A stretch of DNA of 64,000 nucleotides. Origin: Congeria kusceri (lineage: Eukaryota > Mollusca > Bivalvia > Myida > Dreissenidae). Both the position numbers and the translations under genes were made by a program. Shown in pieces: positions 21,428 to 33,390 of the stretch. The stretch spans positions 20,293,105 to 20,357,104 of the forward strand of contig CM051030.1 of NCBI GenBank assembly GCA_027627225.1. Direction: 5' to 3'. How positions within the stretch are numbered: the stretch's first letter is position 1; each line of letters starts with the position of its first letter. Under the pieces are notes generated by a model. The model was given only the letters and a program-made list of their open reading frames with translations, did not search any database and was not told the DNA's origin.

Positions 21428-23399
21428 GTTATGAAACTCAAGAACTCGGCTAATATTTTGAAATAAACATTGACATTAATAACGTAAACGTCATGGAGTA
21501 GTATCTGAAGTGCGCCGCTGTACTAATCAGTGGTATATTCAATGGTATGTAGTTCTTTTTCCTATTGTTATAATATCCTGATTTTGTGTATATCTTTTGT
21601 ACATGTACTATTTGATATTTGTGTAATTTTTCGGGCGGATCAGTTAAGTTTTAATAAAATTATGAACTTTGTCCATTTACTTTTTGACTGCCCCTCGTAT
21701 ATATCATCCTATTTAATGTTAGAGGTAACCAATGGTTGTGCGAATACCTATACGCAACAATAACCATAGTTCATTTTAACATCCAATACACGGATGCTTA
21801 ATAACAACTCTTTATTGTAACCGGTTTTCAACAGCAAAATGGTATAATACACACATTCTGTGGGCATATATATTTACAACGATTCTTGCAATAGAAAATT
21901 ATCATTCACTCAGTACATACAACGTATTATCCATTCAGTATACACAACTGGTATGTAGTGTGGAATGTATTATAAATTTCATATTCAAACAAACCCTATT
22001 TCATAAATATTATTTACCCTGTTTTAGAACTAATGTAGGTCATAAGTTCAACGATATGGTAAACTTTCTATCTTAGGTGAGCAGACGATCAAACATTGAT
22101 ATATTTATCCAAGCGAGCGGGGGGTCAAAGATAATTGCATTACCCACTCTCTAAGAGATGACTGATTGGCAAGGTGAATAATGTGGCTGCGTTTTATAAT
22201 CAAGTGTAGTGTAAAACGTATTCTTAATTTTATCATAAGAACGTCTATTGTATTTTAAGCCAGAATTGGGTAATACATAGCCAATACTGCTACTTAAAAA
22301 CAACCAACCTCAAATCTTATCTGGATGTTGCGTTGTGTGGTTGATAACAGCTGCTAAGATGATACCATACACAACAATCATTTTAAATATTAAAGTAACT
22401 TTGTTTTCAACAATTCGTTTGCTGCATACGCCATTGTTAGTTGGAAGTGAGTTACGGATAAGTTAGTCGGTTCTGTCATAAAGATAGAAACACCTAAGCT
22501 ATTCTTTGAATATTGAGTTCACCCTGCACTGTTAAAGGTATTTATTGCTGATGTCTAACAAAGTACCGATTCAATCTGCTCTATTTTTTCTTCTTTCATA
22601 AATTGTGAAAAGAATGTTAAATCGTTGTCACAACAAAGATTAGTTTATTGCTTCGGTAGGCTTTCAAACAGATGGGCTATATCGCAGGAAACCTACACAG
22701 TTTTTCACTAATTGTGAAACTAATGACCTCGTATGTTCGACAGTTTTGTAACGTTTTCCCTAAATAAAACACAAATAAGCAATATAAGTTAAAGGAAACA
22801 CAGTGTGATTGTACTAGTGTACTATTAAGGAATAGTTAAAAGAGTTAACTTTCTTGTAAATATATAAAATACTGGCAACTAAAATTAAAAGACACAATTA
22901 TAACATCAACTATGATTTTGGTTTTATAAATTCCAAAACCAGTTATACCAATGAAAGTTTTTCGTCTACTTTACACTGAATCTGCTGTAGGCGATCAATG
23001 TACAGCTTTTCGACCGTTTTCTTGAAAACAATTTGATGTTTCGTCTGTGAATTCCAGCTGAGCTTGTGCCATACTGTAAACATGATGTGAAAACGCACTG
23101 CTTATATACACAATAAAGCATAAGTTTGACCTTGAACCGATAATGCTGATAAACCGTAACCCATATTGTCTGACCTATTGACCTCTTTAAATAAATTAGA
23201 TGATGACGTTGGTTGACCTCAATCCGAAGTTGAAGTGATCCGGGTCACAGACATGCGCCACAGTAACCTAAAATGACAGACCCAAATCACAAACCTTGAC
23301 ACTGACCCAGATGATGACGTAGGGTTGACCTACTGATCTGGATCTGGGGGTTGCGCCACTTGCGCCACCTCTAATAAACCTTATTTGCTACTACTCTTA
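21428..23399. other. Intergenic, nothing recognised
   Basis: AT-rich DNA without exon-like signals or clear repeats. Confidence 0.5.
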
Positions 23400-23892
23400 A
23401 GACTTTGTGCGATTTACGCTCGGAATTTCTTCTTGGAATATACGGCAATTTCTGGTCGGTAGTTACTCTTAGGGTATTTTGCGTTTTCCATTCGGGAGTC
23501 ATGTTTATGACTATATGCAATTTCAGGTCTGGAGACCATCTTTGGACTTTCTGCCTTTACTGGTCGGGAGTCATACTGGACATTTTCAGCGATTTCCGGT
23601 CGGGAGTTGCTCTTGGAATTTTGCACGATTTCCGGTCGTGAGTCATATTTAAAACTGTCTGCGATTTTGGTCGAGTGTCACTCTTGGGACATTCTGCGTT
23701 TTCAGCTCGGGTGTCATGTTTATGACTATGTGTAATTTCCGGTCGGGAGACCTTCTTCGGACATATTCCGGTCGGAAGAAATTCTGGACATTTTCGGCGA
23801 TTTCCGATCGGGAGTCATATTGAGAACCAACAGCGATTTCCGGTCTGGATTCACTTTTGGTACTTTGGGCGATTTTTGGGCGGGAGACTGCG
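23400..23892. repeat. 36-bp minisatellite, about 13 units
   Basis: Units of type GCGATTTCCGGTCGGGAGTC followed by a variable half (ATATTGGACATTTTC and similar), spaced 35-36 bp. The spacing keeps both strands open in places. The minus strand shows a 12-residue repeat with SRPEIAE. Confidence 0.85.
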
Positions 23893-23895
23893 AAA

Positions 23896-23945
23896 TAATA
23901 ATAATAATAATAATACTAATAATTATTATTATTATTATATATATG
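23896..23945. repeat. (AAT)n/(ATT)n microsatellite
   Basis: An AAT run passes directly into an ATT run and a short TA run, so it forms a simple palindrome. Confidence 0.9.
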
Positions 23946-24380
23946 AGCATTAATGAATACTAAGTACAGATCTTATAAAGTTGCATAATAATGTAAGATT
24001 GAAAACATGATGCAAGATTGTTACATAATAATGTAAGTCTGAAAACATTTATTTTCAACAATCCATCCATGTATTTTTGCGTTATGCTAATTTGATAGTT
24101 ATTCGTTTTGTGCAAATTAACGATAACAATTCATTTGTTGGCGTGACTACCTTTGATCAATAACACTCATATTCTTGGATTGTTAAAGCCAAAGTATTAA
24201 TTTGTGAAGCCCTGGGGTACTCAAACGTTTTAAATCACGGTTCACTGTATACTGTAGAATGATACACAACTCAGTTTTGAGATGCTACAGTGTTACACTT
24301 GAATGCTTATGTATCAGTGTCAATGAGTAAATGTAAACATAACAAGGAAGTTTAAAACACATCCTGGTCTAAATAGCAAA

Positions 24381-24438
24381 ATGGTGAACGTGTTTAAAAT
24401 CATAATGTTTTTTGGTGGAATACACATTATTTCCCGAG
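24381..24438 (+). CDS. Leader (signal peptide) exon, phase 1, orphan
   Basis: CAAAATGGTG starts MVNVFKIIMFFGGIHIISRG, with a hydrophobic core (IIMFFGGIHII). It ends CGAG|GTAACA after 58 nt in phase 1, the same length and phase as the leader at 14642. No convincing Ig exon follows before the SWIM/YqaJ pseudogene at 28.2 kb. It may be an alternative first exon of the Ig gene whose domain exon is at 46767, or an orphan. Confidence 0.5.
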
Positions 24439-24567
24439 GTAACAGTTTGATTGTTTACTTGCACTTTTTAAACATTATGCATGTTCCTTAAATATTTAAA
24501 TAAAACAATAATCAAAACGCAAACTCTACATTTATTGATCAATTATTAGAAAATCTACGAAGTCACA

Positions 24568-24698
24568 GTGAGGTCTTAGACTTTGATATGATACGGGATG
24601 TCTCACATGGCTTATCAGGTTTTCACAGTATATGTAGTCCGGTGTATTAGTGTCTCCAACGGGAACGGTGGGTTGGGCATATCAAAGTCTAAGATCAC
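24568..24698. repeat. Inverted repeat with about 21-bp arms
   Basis: The left arm GAGGTCTTAGACTTTGATATG and the right arm CATATCAAAGTCTAAGATCAC pair with one small indel across a 90-base spacer. A weaker third copy lies at about 24758. Probably a fold-back or MITE remnant in the intron after the leader. Confidence 0.65.
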
Positions 24699-25068
24699 AC
24701 TAATTTTAATCATTCATAAATAAATTTCGAATAATTTATTAATTGTACGTCATCACAGTGTGACTTAGCCTTTGCTATGAACATTTTAGTAGCCACCGGT
24801 CTACAAGAGAATGGACTACACAAATAAACTAAGCTCTCTGTGTTTTGTGATATGTTAATCCACTGAATAAACAGTACTTCAACTGTTGCAGAAATTGTTA
24901 TATATTAACAAAAATACCGGTGCTTTGGACATTTTCTCAGTTGAATAATTACATCAATTACACATCTTAATAACCCTTGTGGTAATCACAAACAACATTG
25001 CTTGTTATCATTGTTATAATAACTGAGAATCGCTAATGTAAACAGAAGTGTCGTATATAATCGGCTTA

Positions 25069-25335
25069 TCATAAAACTGCCGGAAAATGCACTATTTTAG
25101 ACCAACACGTTGTCCAAATGATTGGCGAGAGCTTGGATTTGTTTACACATTATGCAGAAGCTGCTCGAACACCATGCGGTTTGAATATGGCAATGTCAAT
25201 ACCTAAAGTACCAAGCACAGTTTTAATCCACCGAGAAATTGTGTCTTGTACAACATTGCTGTTTCCTTTCCCAAAAGAGATTTTGGTACCTCTAAGTACG
25301 AAAACATACAATTCAATTGACGTTATGACAGAGCC
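25069..25335 (-). pseudogene. Tyrosine recombinase (Crypton/DIRS/Ngaro-type) C-terminal remnant
   Basis: On the minus strand the frame reads VITSIELYVFVLRGTKI, then VVQDTISRWIKTVLGT, then IDIAIFKPHGVRAASA, a TAA, and KSKLSPIIWTTCWSK. This is the C-terminal catalytic region of a tyrosine recombinase: the DTISRWIK helix, the FKPHGVRAAS box supplying His-x-x-Arg, and a degraded GWS-type segment. The final catalytic Tyr is not recognisable. Animal genomes carry many such copies from Crypton, DIRS and Ngaro elements. With a stop and both ends missing it is a dead fragment. A plus-strand frame across it looks like an exon but is a shadow. Confidence 0.65.
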
Positions 25336-26101
25336 GTGTTAACCTCGCCCACCGATTTTAAGGCAGACTTATTTGTTTGTGTCCGTCAAAAATATAATAT
25401 AATATAATATGCTTTTGTGTTAGCATCTTACGTTGATAAAAGAGTAGCATGACCACTTCGGAAATCGTTAAATACACGGGGAGATTCTAACCTACAGTAG
25501 TGTCAACATTTCAAATAGTAAAATAGTCGCACTGTCGATAAAAGACGATATTTTGATAGTATCGACATCAACAAAAATCGACGCGTGTAACAAAAAGTGT
25601 AATGCAAATGCAAACAATGAAAATGTCCTAAATGCCATTACGATTGTGTATATGTGTGTTTTTTTGTTTTCAGTTACATATACTCAGTAAATTATGCTGA
25701 ACCTACCTAACCTCCGATACTTTCTTGTGTGTTCACAGTTGTATTGGTCCAAGAGGACTAACGGACAATGCCTGCGGGTATATATTTTACCCACAATGCA
25801 TTGGAGCTCTTCATCTTGGTCCAAACCGTATTTTAACATCCTTAATATGTATTTATCCTTACTTATTATTTATTCTTTATACATGCTTTCAGTTGTTCCA
25901 TGTTGCCAAGCACGCACAGACTATGCCATAGTCTCCCTTGGTTTACATTGTATTGTTGTATTTGATGGTTCTCTAACTGCAAAATTAATCCATTTTACCT
26001 TCAGATATCATATTGCAATTGTTTTGTAAACAAAATATATTGTTGTTTAAAGTACTCATTTCTAGTAATCACACTGAAAAATTGCAGTATTGAAGACGTT
26101 T
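25336..26101. other. Intergenic, ORF without recognised features at 25694-26029
   Basis: A 111-codon plus-strand frame at 25694-26029 is hydrophobic in the middle, but I see no domain or splice context that supports it. Nothing else is called. Confidence 0.4.
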
Positions 26102-26611
26102 TCAGTGTTCGTGGACTTTCTCCGGGCGCCATTTTGTTTTGATGGTATGTTTGCGGTCAGTTTGAAAACGATTTGCGTAAACATTACTGCCACTTTTCGA
26201 TTCTTGGTTAGTCGTTTCCTGTCCGAATGGCCTATAAACGAACGTCCGGCATAGATTCAAATCTTCCTTGGTTAGTCTCGATGTTGAAGACGTGGAATTC
26301 AAAGAGAGAGCAGTAACCATTAAAGATGCTACCGAAAAATATAAAATGTTAATCCAATTTTGGCGATTAATCCGTATATAACAAATATAGAAAACACTTA
26401 TGTACGTATTCGTAATCCATTTCTGAATACTCTTTGAAAGTACATTTTCGAGAGTTTGACAATCTAACGCAGATCTACGAATGTATTGATCTTGAATTCT
26501 GCCTACAACACTTGTGCGTTTAAATCCTGTGACTGTGTAAACTAAATCTACGTTAGCATAACGCGTCATACATATGCTATTTTTAGAATCAGTGAATTTT
26601 GCAGAACTCAA
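26102..26611 (-). CDS. Hypothetical protein, 169 codons, one hydrophobic segment
   Basis: The longest open frame in the window outside the repeats, which is unusual for this AT content. It starts MSSAKFTDSKNSICMTRYAN, has a hydrophobic stretch around NILYFSVASLMVTALSL (residues about 88-105), then a polar tail (SRLTKEDLNLCRTFVYRPFG). I do not recognise a family. It could be a membrane protein, an exon of a larger gene or a chance frame. The sequence just upstream on the minus strand includes GCCATTTTG, a YY1-like motif common in animal promoters. Confidence 0.35.
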   Translation of the reverse strand: MSSAKFTDSKNSICMTRYANVDLVYTVTGFKRTSVVGRIQDQYIRRSALDCQTLENVLSKSIQKWITNTYISVFYICYIRINRQNWINILYFSVASLMVTALSLNSTSSTSRLTKEDLNLCRTFVYRPFGQETTNQESKSGSNVYANRFQTDRKHTIKTKWRPEKVHEH

Positions 26612-28199
26612 CGGACTTTCACTATAACTTTTACAAAAGGTTACACGCCACCAAAGCGTGACTACAAAAATATAACAATAATATTGGATTTTCCGACATG
26701 TTGGTCAGTATGACGGACAAAATGGCGGATGCAACACATGCTTAATAGAGCCGCGATCTGATTGGCTTATTGACATGTCAATCATCGGTCCGTCGTAATG
26801 TCAATTCTATTCATTACGATAAGCCCAGTGATTTTAACTTCACCTAAAATGATAATTTGAACGTGATCGCTTTAGCAAATCGCCATATGGTAGTATTATA
26901 TCATTACTACCAATATGTATATTTCTGATGTTAATCATAGGCAAAGATTTGATACGTTGTCCTGCAAATGAACATAAAATCATGGCAGTCTTTACTGACA
27001 ACGATTTTAAAACAACTCACTCTATTATTTATAGTTGAAAACTAGATAATGTGACACATTGTTTACATCTTATGTTTATGAATATCTTGGCGGTCTGTCG
27101 TAGCAGACAGAGTTCCCACATAAATCGTTTAATAAGATGATTTTATTCCGAATATAACCATAAATGTACTTAAAGCACTCTGCACCGGATTTATGGCACT
27201 AAATTCAAGCCCTAGCTGAAAATAAGTGAGGCAAATTATGTAAATACATCGTTTACAATTGATGACAAGGGATTATAACTCCTTTCTTTACAAAACAATA
27301 TCCATTTCTCCAAATGTTACATTATAATATATAATATTATTGTTTTAGTACTATCTTTCCATGAATACATAATGATGCTTTTAGCAGATTGTGGTATTCA
27401 TTGCAATATAAACTGTTTCAAGAGAATATAAAAACAGTCAAATGTAATTTGTTTAGTATCGTGTGTAAAGTGTCGATCTGGATAATGTCAACAGATCGTT
27501 AGTCACAGGCAAAAGTCTTTGGCAGTGGAACGACATTCTCAGAAATTGGGGAAAATCACAGTTGTAACTTCAATTGCCGCCCCTGTCTGAAGTTATAACT
27601 TCTGTAATGCTTGTCCGACAAAAATGATGCATAATAATAATATTATTATTATTATTAATGATGATATTATTTATAAAAATTAATAATAATAATAATAATA
27701 ATAATTTTGCATGACACTCTCAATGGCAAGATCCTACGGATCAGCTTTGTATGCGTAATACGTTTTTACTTGTCTATTCATGCTTGAAGCAAATTATTCT
27801 ATGTCTGACACATCAACACATTTAACATTCTATGAAATACAGATCTTAAAACCATCCACACTGTATCTACATTAAATACTCGGGACTCTGTATGAAACAT
27901 ACATATCAGATGAAATTTTAAATTTTAAGACCCATTCATATTTTCAGCTGACAACCACACATTTTCCTTAATTGCAAATAATAAGTGGGACCTTTGTTGA
28001 ACCTTGCTTATTAAAACAAACTACAGCGTTTGAACTATCAGCGCAAATTCTGATATGCCTGTCTATTATTTCTCTACAATGAATGAAACGCTAATCAAAC
28101 TGATTTTAGTTCATGGCCATTAACCAGTAGACAGCGCTGTGATAGCTCCGCCTACTGATCACATGACCAAAGCCTTGGATAACTTAAGGCGATTAAAAA
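26612..28199. other. Intergenic with AAT/ATT microsatellites
   Basis: Compound AAT/ATT microsatellite at 27632-27710. No gene is recognised. Confidence 0.5.
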
Positions 28200-30157
28200 A
28201 TGGCCGACACGGTATCGTTGCGTGCTCTTCCCAGCGCGTTTGGCGAACATATTTTGCAATATAAGCCGTCATTGCGACATAGAATTGAAGGGGAAAAGTT
28301 TACCAATGAGTAGTACGTTCCCTTTGGAAACTTTTAAAAAGGTTTGGATAAGGAAATCTTGGTTAAAGCCGGTGTTTATCGAAGCCAAAAGCGTAATGAC
28401 GAGGCGCATACAATCAACTTGTCGGTAGATAGAGTTTTGATTTCGTATGCACTATGCAGTTGCACGTGTTCCTTGTTTGTAATTAAGTTGTATATAACGA
28501 ATATTTAAACAATTAATCTTAATAAGCTATTGTAGAAGTCCGTATTGTTCGAAATAATTATGTAAACATTGCATCACTGTGCTAATTAAATTTCCTAAAC
28601 TACATTTGATCTACATTATATAGTACTATATTATAATAATTAATATATAGTACACCACTACCCAGTATAGACGGTATAAATGCTTGCTATAGCGTTGGTA
28701 GTGTTTTATTGCATTTAAGAAATAATTTTCGATTTATCGTTAAAAATTTGTCAATAAACACATATTTGGAGTTCTGATGCGTAGGAATTAAACCACAAGG
28801 GCGTTAACTTTTTTCAATTCTAACATGATCTGTCAAATAATGTTGCATTTGTCATGAGAAATACATTTTACTATGCTGCGCTAAGAATCTGGAATATTTG
28901 TTTCGTTATTTATTTCGTATTTTAACAACGAAAATTGTGTCCTTTGTCTTTAGAAGCGAGTTTAATGAGAACCATTAAAATCTGGTCTTGAAGCCTCACC
29001 GACTTGAACACTGAAATTCGTTTTGATATTTCAAATGGGATATGTGAATTATTGGCACTAGAAAAAAAAATATATTTATGAATTGTGTGTACACGAGTCC
29101 AGTGTAATACTTAACGTTATTGTTAATAGACGAATCTCTCATATATTCAACGGTAATTAGTTGATTTTGCTGCTGGCTTTTGCATTGTTTTTGTCCCTAG
29201 TTTATCACATTTTTAAACTTTAAATGTTCACGTCTTAGTTCTTCATTACACAGTATCTGACCTGCTAGTTGCCTCTTCAAAGAGTCATTTCAGATGTGAT
29301 TGCCAAAAGCTTCAAAGGTGTCACACCAGAATCTGGAAACAAGTAATTATATACAGTTATTGTTTATGGTGTTACATATTTTGTATCATTAATCTATTTC
29401 ATTTGCCTCTGGTTGAACAAGCTGATAACCCTGTTGGTCAGTATTTTCCTTGTGGACAGCTGGCTTTTCCAGTGGTTACATACACTGACTGGAGCAAGGC
29501 TGATGATGACGACTGGTCAAAAGTTGAGCTCACTTTGTCGGAGGCTGTCCAGTTGGAAAAAACCCCACAAGACAACAAAACAGCTGTGAGTTGTGGATGG
29601 ACCAGCGGAAGAATTACTGCGTCAAATGTGGGCGCTATATGAACAGGCGCGTGACTTTCACACAGACAATTGTGGATTGTTTTCAAAAAGAACGTCATAT
29701 GGCTCTGCAAATGAAAATGTTGCCTGATGTATCAGAAGAAAACTAGTAGCCATGTGCATGACTGCGGGCTTGTTGTCATTCCGGCATTCCCATTGATTTG
29801 AGCAACATCGGATGGGAAAGTGTGCGACTCCAAGACAATGGAAACGGGAATCCTACAAATAAAGTGCACGTTTTCCATAAGGGACATGAGTATTATGGAT
29901 GGTATAACTGCCATGAAAGGTCGCACTCAATTCCATTAAGAAATGGATGAGAACACAATCAAATAAAAAAGATCATGCATACTTCTTTCAAATGGAGGAG
30001 CCCAGTTTTGTTATTTTGTAACTTTACAAAGTGTGACATTCTTGTCAAAATAATTTTTCATGACAAATATGTCCAGTCTGGTATAGTAAAAAAGCTAGAA
30101 TGCATAACACCTTTCAGTTGTAAAAGTATACCTGAAGTAGAGCTGTCTTATGGTTGA
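28200..30157 (+). pseudogene. SWIM / YqaJ-recombinase-domain protein pseudogene
   Basis: An ATG in strong context (aaaaATGG) starts MADTVSLRALPSAFGEHILQ, which runs to a TAG at 28311. After a second stop the same frame continues ILVKAGVYRSQKRNDEAH and LISYALCSCTC, like the start of a SWIM zinc finger (CxC...). About 1 kb further on, pieces of a YqaJ-like nuclease domain follow in changing frames: SGRITASNVGAI (29607-29642), TSYGSANENVA (29692 on), GILQIKCTFSIRDM (29847 on), KKDHAYFFQM, and FTKCDILVKIIFHDK with SIPEVEL (to 30157). The order agrees with the SWIM-YqaJ proteins that are multicopy in molluscs and other invertebrates. Several stops and frameshifts make it non-functional. The 28500-29400 gap may be an intron. 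Confidence 0.65.
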
Positions 30158-30970
30158 ACTTGACTGCACACGTCTTGAGTAATCTGGGGGTTCGTTGCAA
30201 CATTCTCTTTATTGCTGAAAGTATAATTGTTATGATTTACAAATAATGGACGGTTGTTGCTTTAGCATGTCAATGTTATTGATATGATTGTTTGATATGT
30301 TGTCAGCAAGCATTTCATGGTTCTTCTAATTTTACTTATTTATTTAGTAAAACAAATATGTTATGTCATACAAAGTGACAAACCTGTTAAGACATGATTA
30401 TGTTATTGATACGCCTTTCTTTCCAAGTGTATTGTTTTCTTTTGCTGATGGGTTGAAAGGTGCATTAATAAACTGCATGATAAGTGATCTATGATAGTTG
30501 CTATTCCTAGTTTCATTATATAGAAATCACTAGTCTACTTAAAAGTGCAGGCTGTTATATCAGTTAATCACAGTAGCCAGTATATAAAGCAGTATTTGAA
30601 ATAACCCACTTGCCTGAAGCCTGGGACCAGTACAATTCTATACCGGCAAGTTAAAATTTTGACTTGTCTGTACGAAAGAGCATGTACACGAAGGATGAAA
30701 AATTTTGAAATTAAGATTCAATATTACGACAATGTTCATAATTCTTTTCTCAAAATATGTCATAACCTGATTTTCTTTCTATATGACTGACTACACGAAG
30801 ACATCACAATCATTTATTTATAATGGTTTTATAATCTCTGGGTTTTATTTCCTCACTTTGGACAAGTTCATTTCAAACTGTATGGCTTATGCCCAAATGG
30901 ACAAGACCTTTTAAAATAATTATTGTGAAGACTGCTAAAGTGCATTCAAAGTTAAAGAACATACTTGTAC
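30158..30970. other. Intergenic, nothing recognised
   Basis: Contains a small hairpin (ACTTGCC/GGCAAGT) at 30609-30652. No gene is seen. Confidence 0.5.
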
Positions 30971-30974
30971 CAGG

Positions 30975-31108
30975 ACTCTTTTCGAAATAGCGGATACTGT
31001 GCGGTACTTAGGTGGTGGACGTCATGGTCTAACTTCCTGTCTTGAATATGGGGGGTGCCAAGTATTGGGTATGGATAAGCTTCACCTGGCCTTCCATCAT
31101 GGAACTGC
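30975..31108 (-). other. Exon-like ORF, minus strand, unknown product
   Basis: Minus strand: the acceptor TTATTTTGGCAG is followed by FHDGRPGEAYPYPILGTPHI, then KLDHDVHHLSTAQYPLF and RKESW, meeting a GTACAAG donor. Composition is more balanced than the flanks and looks coding. No family is recognised. It may belong with the minus-strand frames at 31.7 and 32.0 kb, but the phases do not clearly agree. Confidence 0.35.
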
Positions 31109-31957
31109 CAAAATAACATAATATTGATATGCATAAACTTGAAACTTATGCTGCTTCTCTTACAGCAAAATTAAATAAGCTGATGCTCTTTCAATAATAC
31201 AACAGTAAACATAATATAGACTCCTACTTGTCATCAGAATTTTCAGAAACATAAACAAAAGTCTTTTAGATTATAGCAAGCAATGAAACAGTCTTTTTTC
31301 CATTACACGTAGTGCTGAATTCAGAGTTGCCATTTTGAAATGCCTAGAATCAACGCTTTCATTCAAACGGTTTAAAATAAATTAATATCAGTCTTATTAA
31401 ATTGTCCTTGTTATGTCGGATAAAATGTTAGACGCAAAGCCATCAGATGTGTACGTTACTTCTTTAATAGCTCACTTTGAAGCAATTTAGAAAAAAACAT
31501 CATATATTTTAATTGTTTTGTGCCAACGTAAAGTAATATGCGTAGATACAATATGTTGGTGTGGCCAGTCTATGAATGAAATATTAACGCCCTTGATAGT
31601 GCTCAGAAACGTTTGATCTTATATGATGCTTTCAACTGCTCAATGAAACAGCTTATTTTCCCTGAAATACATTTGTTATAAGCTCACAGGTTTGTCAGTG
31701 ACAACAATTATCTGAGGTCCCTGTTTTTCTTGAAGCGTTTCCTCAAATCAAGCCATTTCTTTGTATTTCCCTTTTCAGCAGCAATTCAATTCACTATGCT
31801 GACACGGGTGCGGCTTTAACTGATGCTCGCCATGTGAATCTCTGTTCAAATTATATTTGTGCCACACTGTTCGCATTTTAGCCAGATAGCAACTCAGTGT
31901 GTTAAGGATTCGTTTTCCAAACCACATATGTATTTTATTCCAAACTTGAATATTTAC
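31109..31957. other. Spacer with a short minus-strand coding-like fragment
   Basis: At about 31715-31790 the minus strand reads AAEKGNTKKWLDLRKRFKKN, reminiscent of the W..LR..F helix of MADF/Myb-SANT-like domains, between stops. Otherwise nothing is recognised. Confidence 0.25.
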
Positions 31958-32385
31958 TTAGGAAATACTTAAATATTGGCAATGTTCAAGCTGCTGGAAC
32001 TTATCCCTTATTGCATAAGCATTGTCTTTTGCTAACACTTTGTGAAACGATAAATTAATATGTTTTGCTAACCTATCTTGCCCCTTTTTATTTACATTGT
32101 CAGACTCATCAACGATTTTAGATAATTCTGCGAGCAAGCCTTCATAACCATTAGTCACATCCGCCACATAATGCGAGGATACACCCTCCAATCCGGTTGG
32201 TGGTAATTTCCCCGACATGCCATCAACATTTTACACTACTATGTCACTTTGGGAGCTTTGTCCTGACATGTCACTGTGGGTTGGTAGGCATATGCCCGAC
32301 ATGTCATCAACAACTGACACTACTGTGTCACTTTATGAGCTTTGTCCCGATATGCCATTGTGTGTGTGTGGGCATTTGCCGCCAC
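31958..32385 (-). pseudogene. Minus-strand ORF with decayed 28-residue repeat at its start
   Basis: An 86-codon frame starts MSGKLPPTGLEG and continues VADVTNGYEGLLAELSKIVD and KFQQLEHCQYLSIS, with a coding-like polar composition. Upstream, two 84-bp units (32214-32297 and 32298 on) keep the same frame (DMSGICLPTHS, DMSGQSSQSDIVV) but contain TAA codons. This looks like a repeat-bearing protein whose N-terminal part has decayed. The family is unknown. Confidence 0.4.
32214..32385. repeat. 84-bp tandem duplication
   Basis: Two copies share GACATG(C/T)CATCAAC, CACTACT(A/G)TGTCACTTT and GAGCTTTGTCC. 84 is divisible by three, so an open frame could be preserved across units. Confidence 0.85.
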
Positions 32386-32749
32386 AATTACTACCCTCCA
32401 TAATTATGTCCCTATCACGTAATATTCTAAAAGCAATATATTCACATCACTCTTCTTGTTAATTAAAGTAATATTATATCATTTAGTCCAAATCACAAAA
32501 AAACGATATCTAAATAGAGATCTACACTTACAAACCTTCTTCCTTATGCTACATAGTCCAGCCCTAATTGTTAAATAAACACTCACTCCCGCTAAGCGTA
32601 TAAACAACCTCCGATTAGCCACTGGATATATCCTATCTCATAGCAAAGTGAGTCACACTGTGATGATGTAGACGAAATGTTATGTAGAACAACAAGTCTT
32701 GAAACACAATCTGGTCAATCTTTGAATTAAACAATATGTGTTACATGGC
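32386..32749. other. Intergenic, nothing recognised
   Basis: No gene or repeat is recognised here. Confidence 0.5.
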
Positions 32750-33390
32750 TCTTAAGCTCAATAGATTCTTGCATAGTCATATATTCTGTCAGTGACCTTA
32801 CATAATGACCCCCGACGACAATTGGATATCTGTAGTAAGTACAAAACGAGGCATTATTCTTATAAAAACTGGCCACAGCTATGGGCCTTGGCCAGTTACC
32901 TTCTTTTATTATCCTGAAGACATGTGTGAAGTTTCAGCTGAATATATGTAGTAGTTACAGCGATATTCACTAGCACGCAAACCTTAACCTAAATTTTCTC
33001 TTGCACGCGAACCTTAACCCGACTCTTCTTATTAGGGGTATAATTCTGCTAAAATTCTGGTCACAATTAAGGGCTTTGGCTAGTGACCGCATATAACGAC
33101 CCTGAATATATGTTAAGTTTTTAATGAATATATGTAGAAGATATGGATATATGGAGTTGGTACAAGCAAACTAAAACCTGAATTTTTAAGTACACAAAGG
33201 GGCATAATTCTGCTAAATTGCAAGTCAGAGTTATGGACCTTGGTATATGACCTTACAAAATGACCCGAATACATGTGGGATGTTTCAATTAAATATATGT
33301 AGTAGATACATAATTGTTGCACGCAAACCTTACAGTTAACCTGAGCATTACGCCGACGCTGACGAACGGGTTAGAAGTATAGCTCGATCT
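32750..33390 (+). repeat. Tandem array, about 160-185-bp units, four partial copies
   Basis: Related blocks at about 32793, 32884, 33070 and 33233 (GGCCTTGGCCAGTTACC, then ATTATCCTGAA; TATATGTAGTAG; GCACGCAAACCTTA). It ends in GCCGACGCTGACGAACGGG. Probably the core of an old non-autonomous transposon. Confidence 0.7.

Noticed and set aside
25118..25342. Plus-strand frame that joins in phase to the leader exon at 24381
   Set aside because: The residues do not resemble an Ig domain, and the minus strand of the same bases encodes a recognisable tyrosine recombinase. The plus frame is a shadow.
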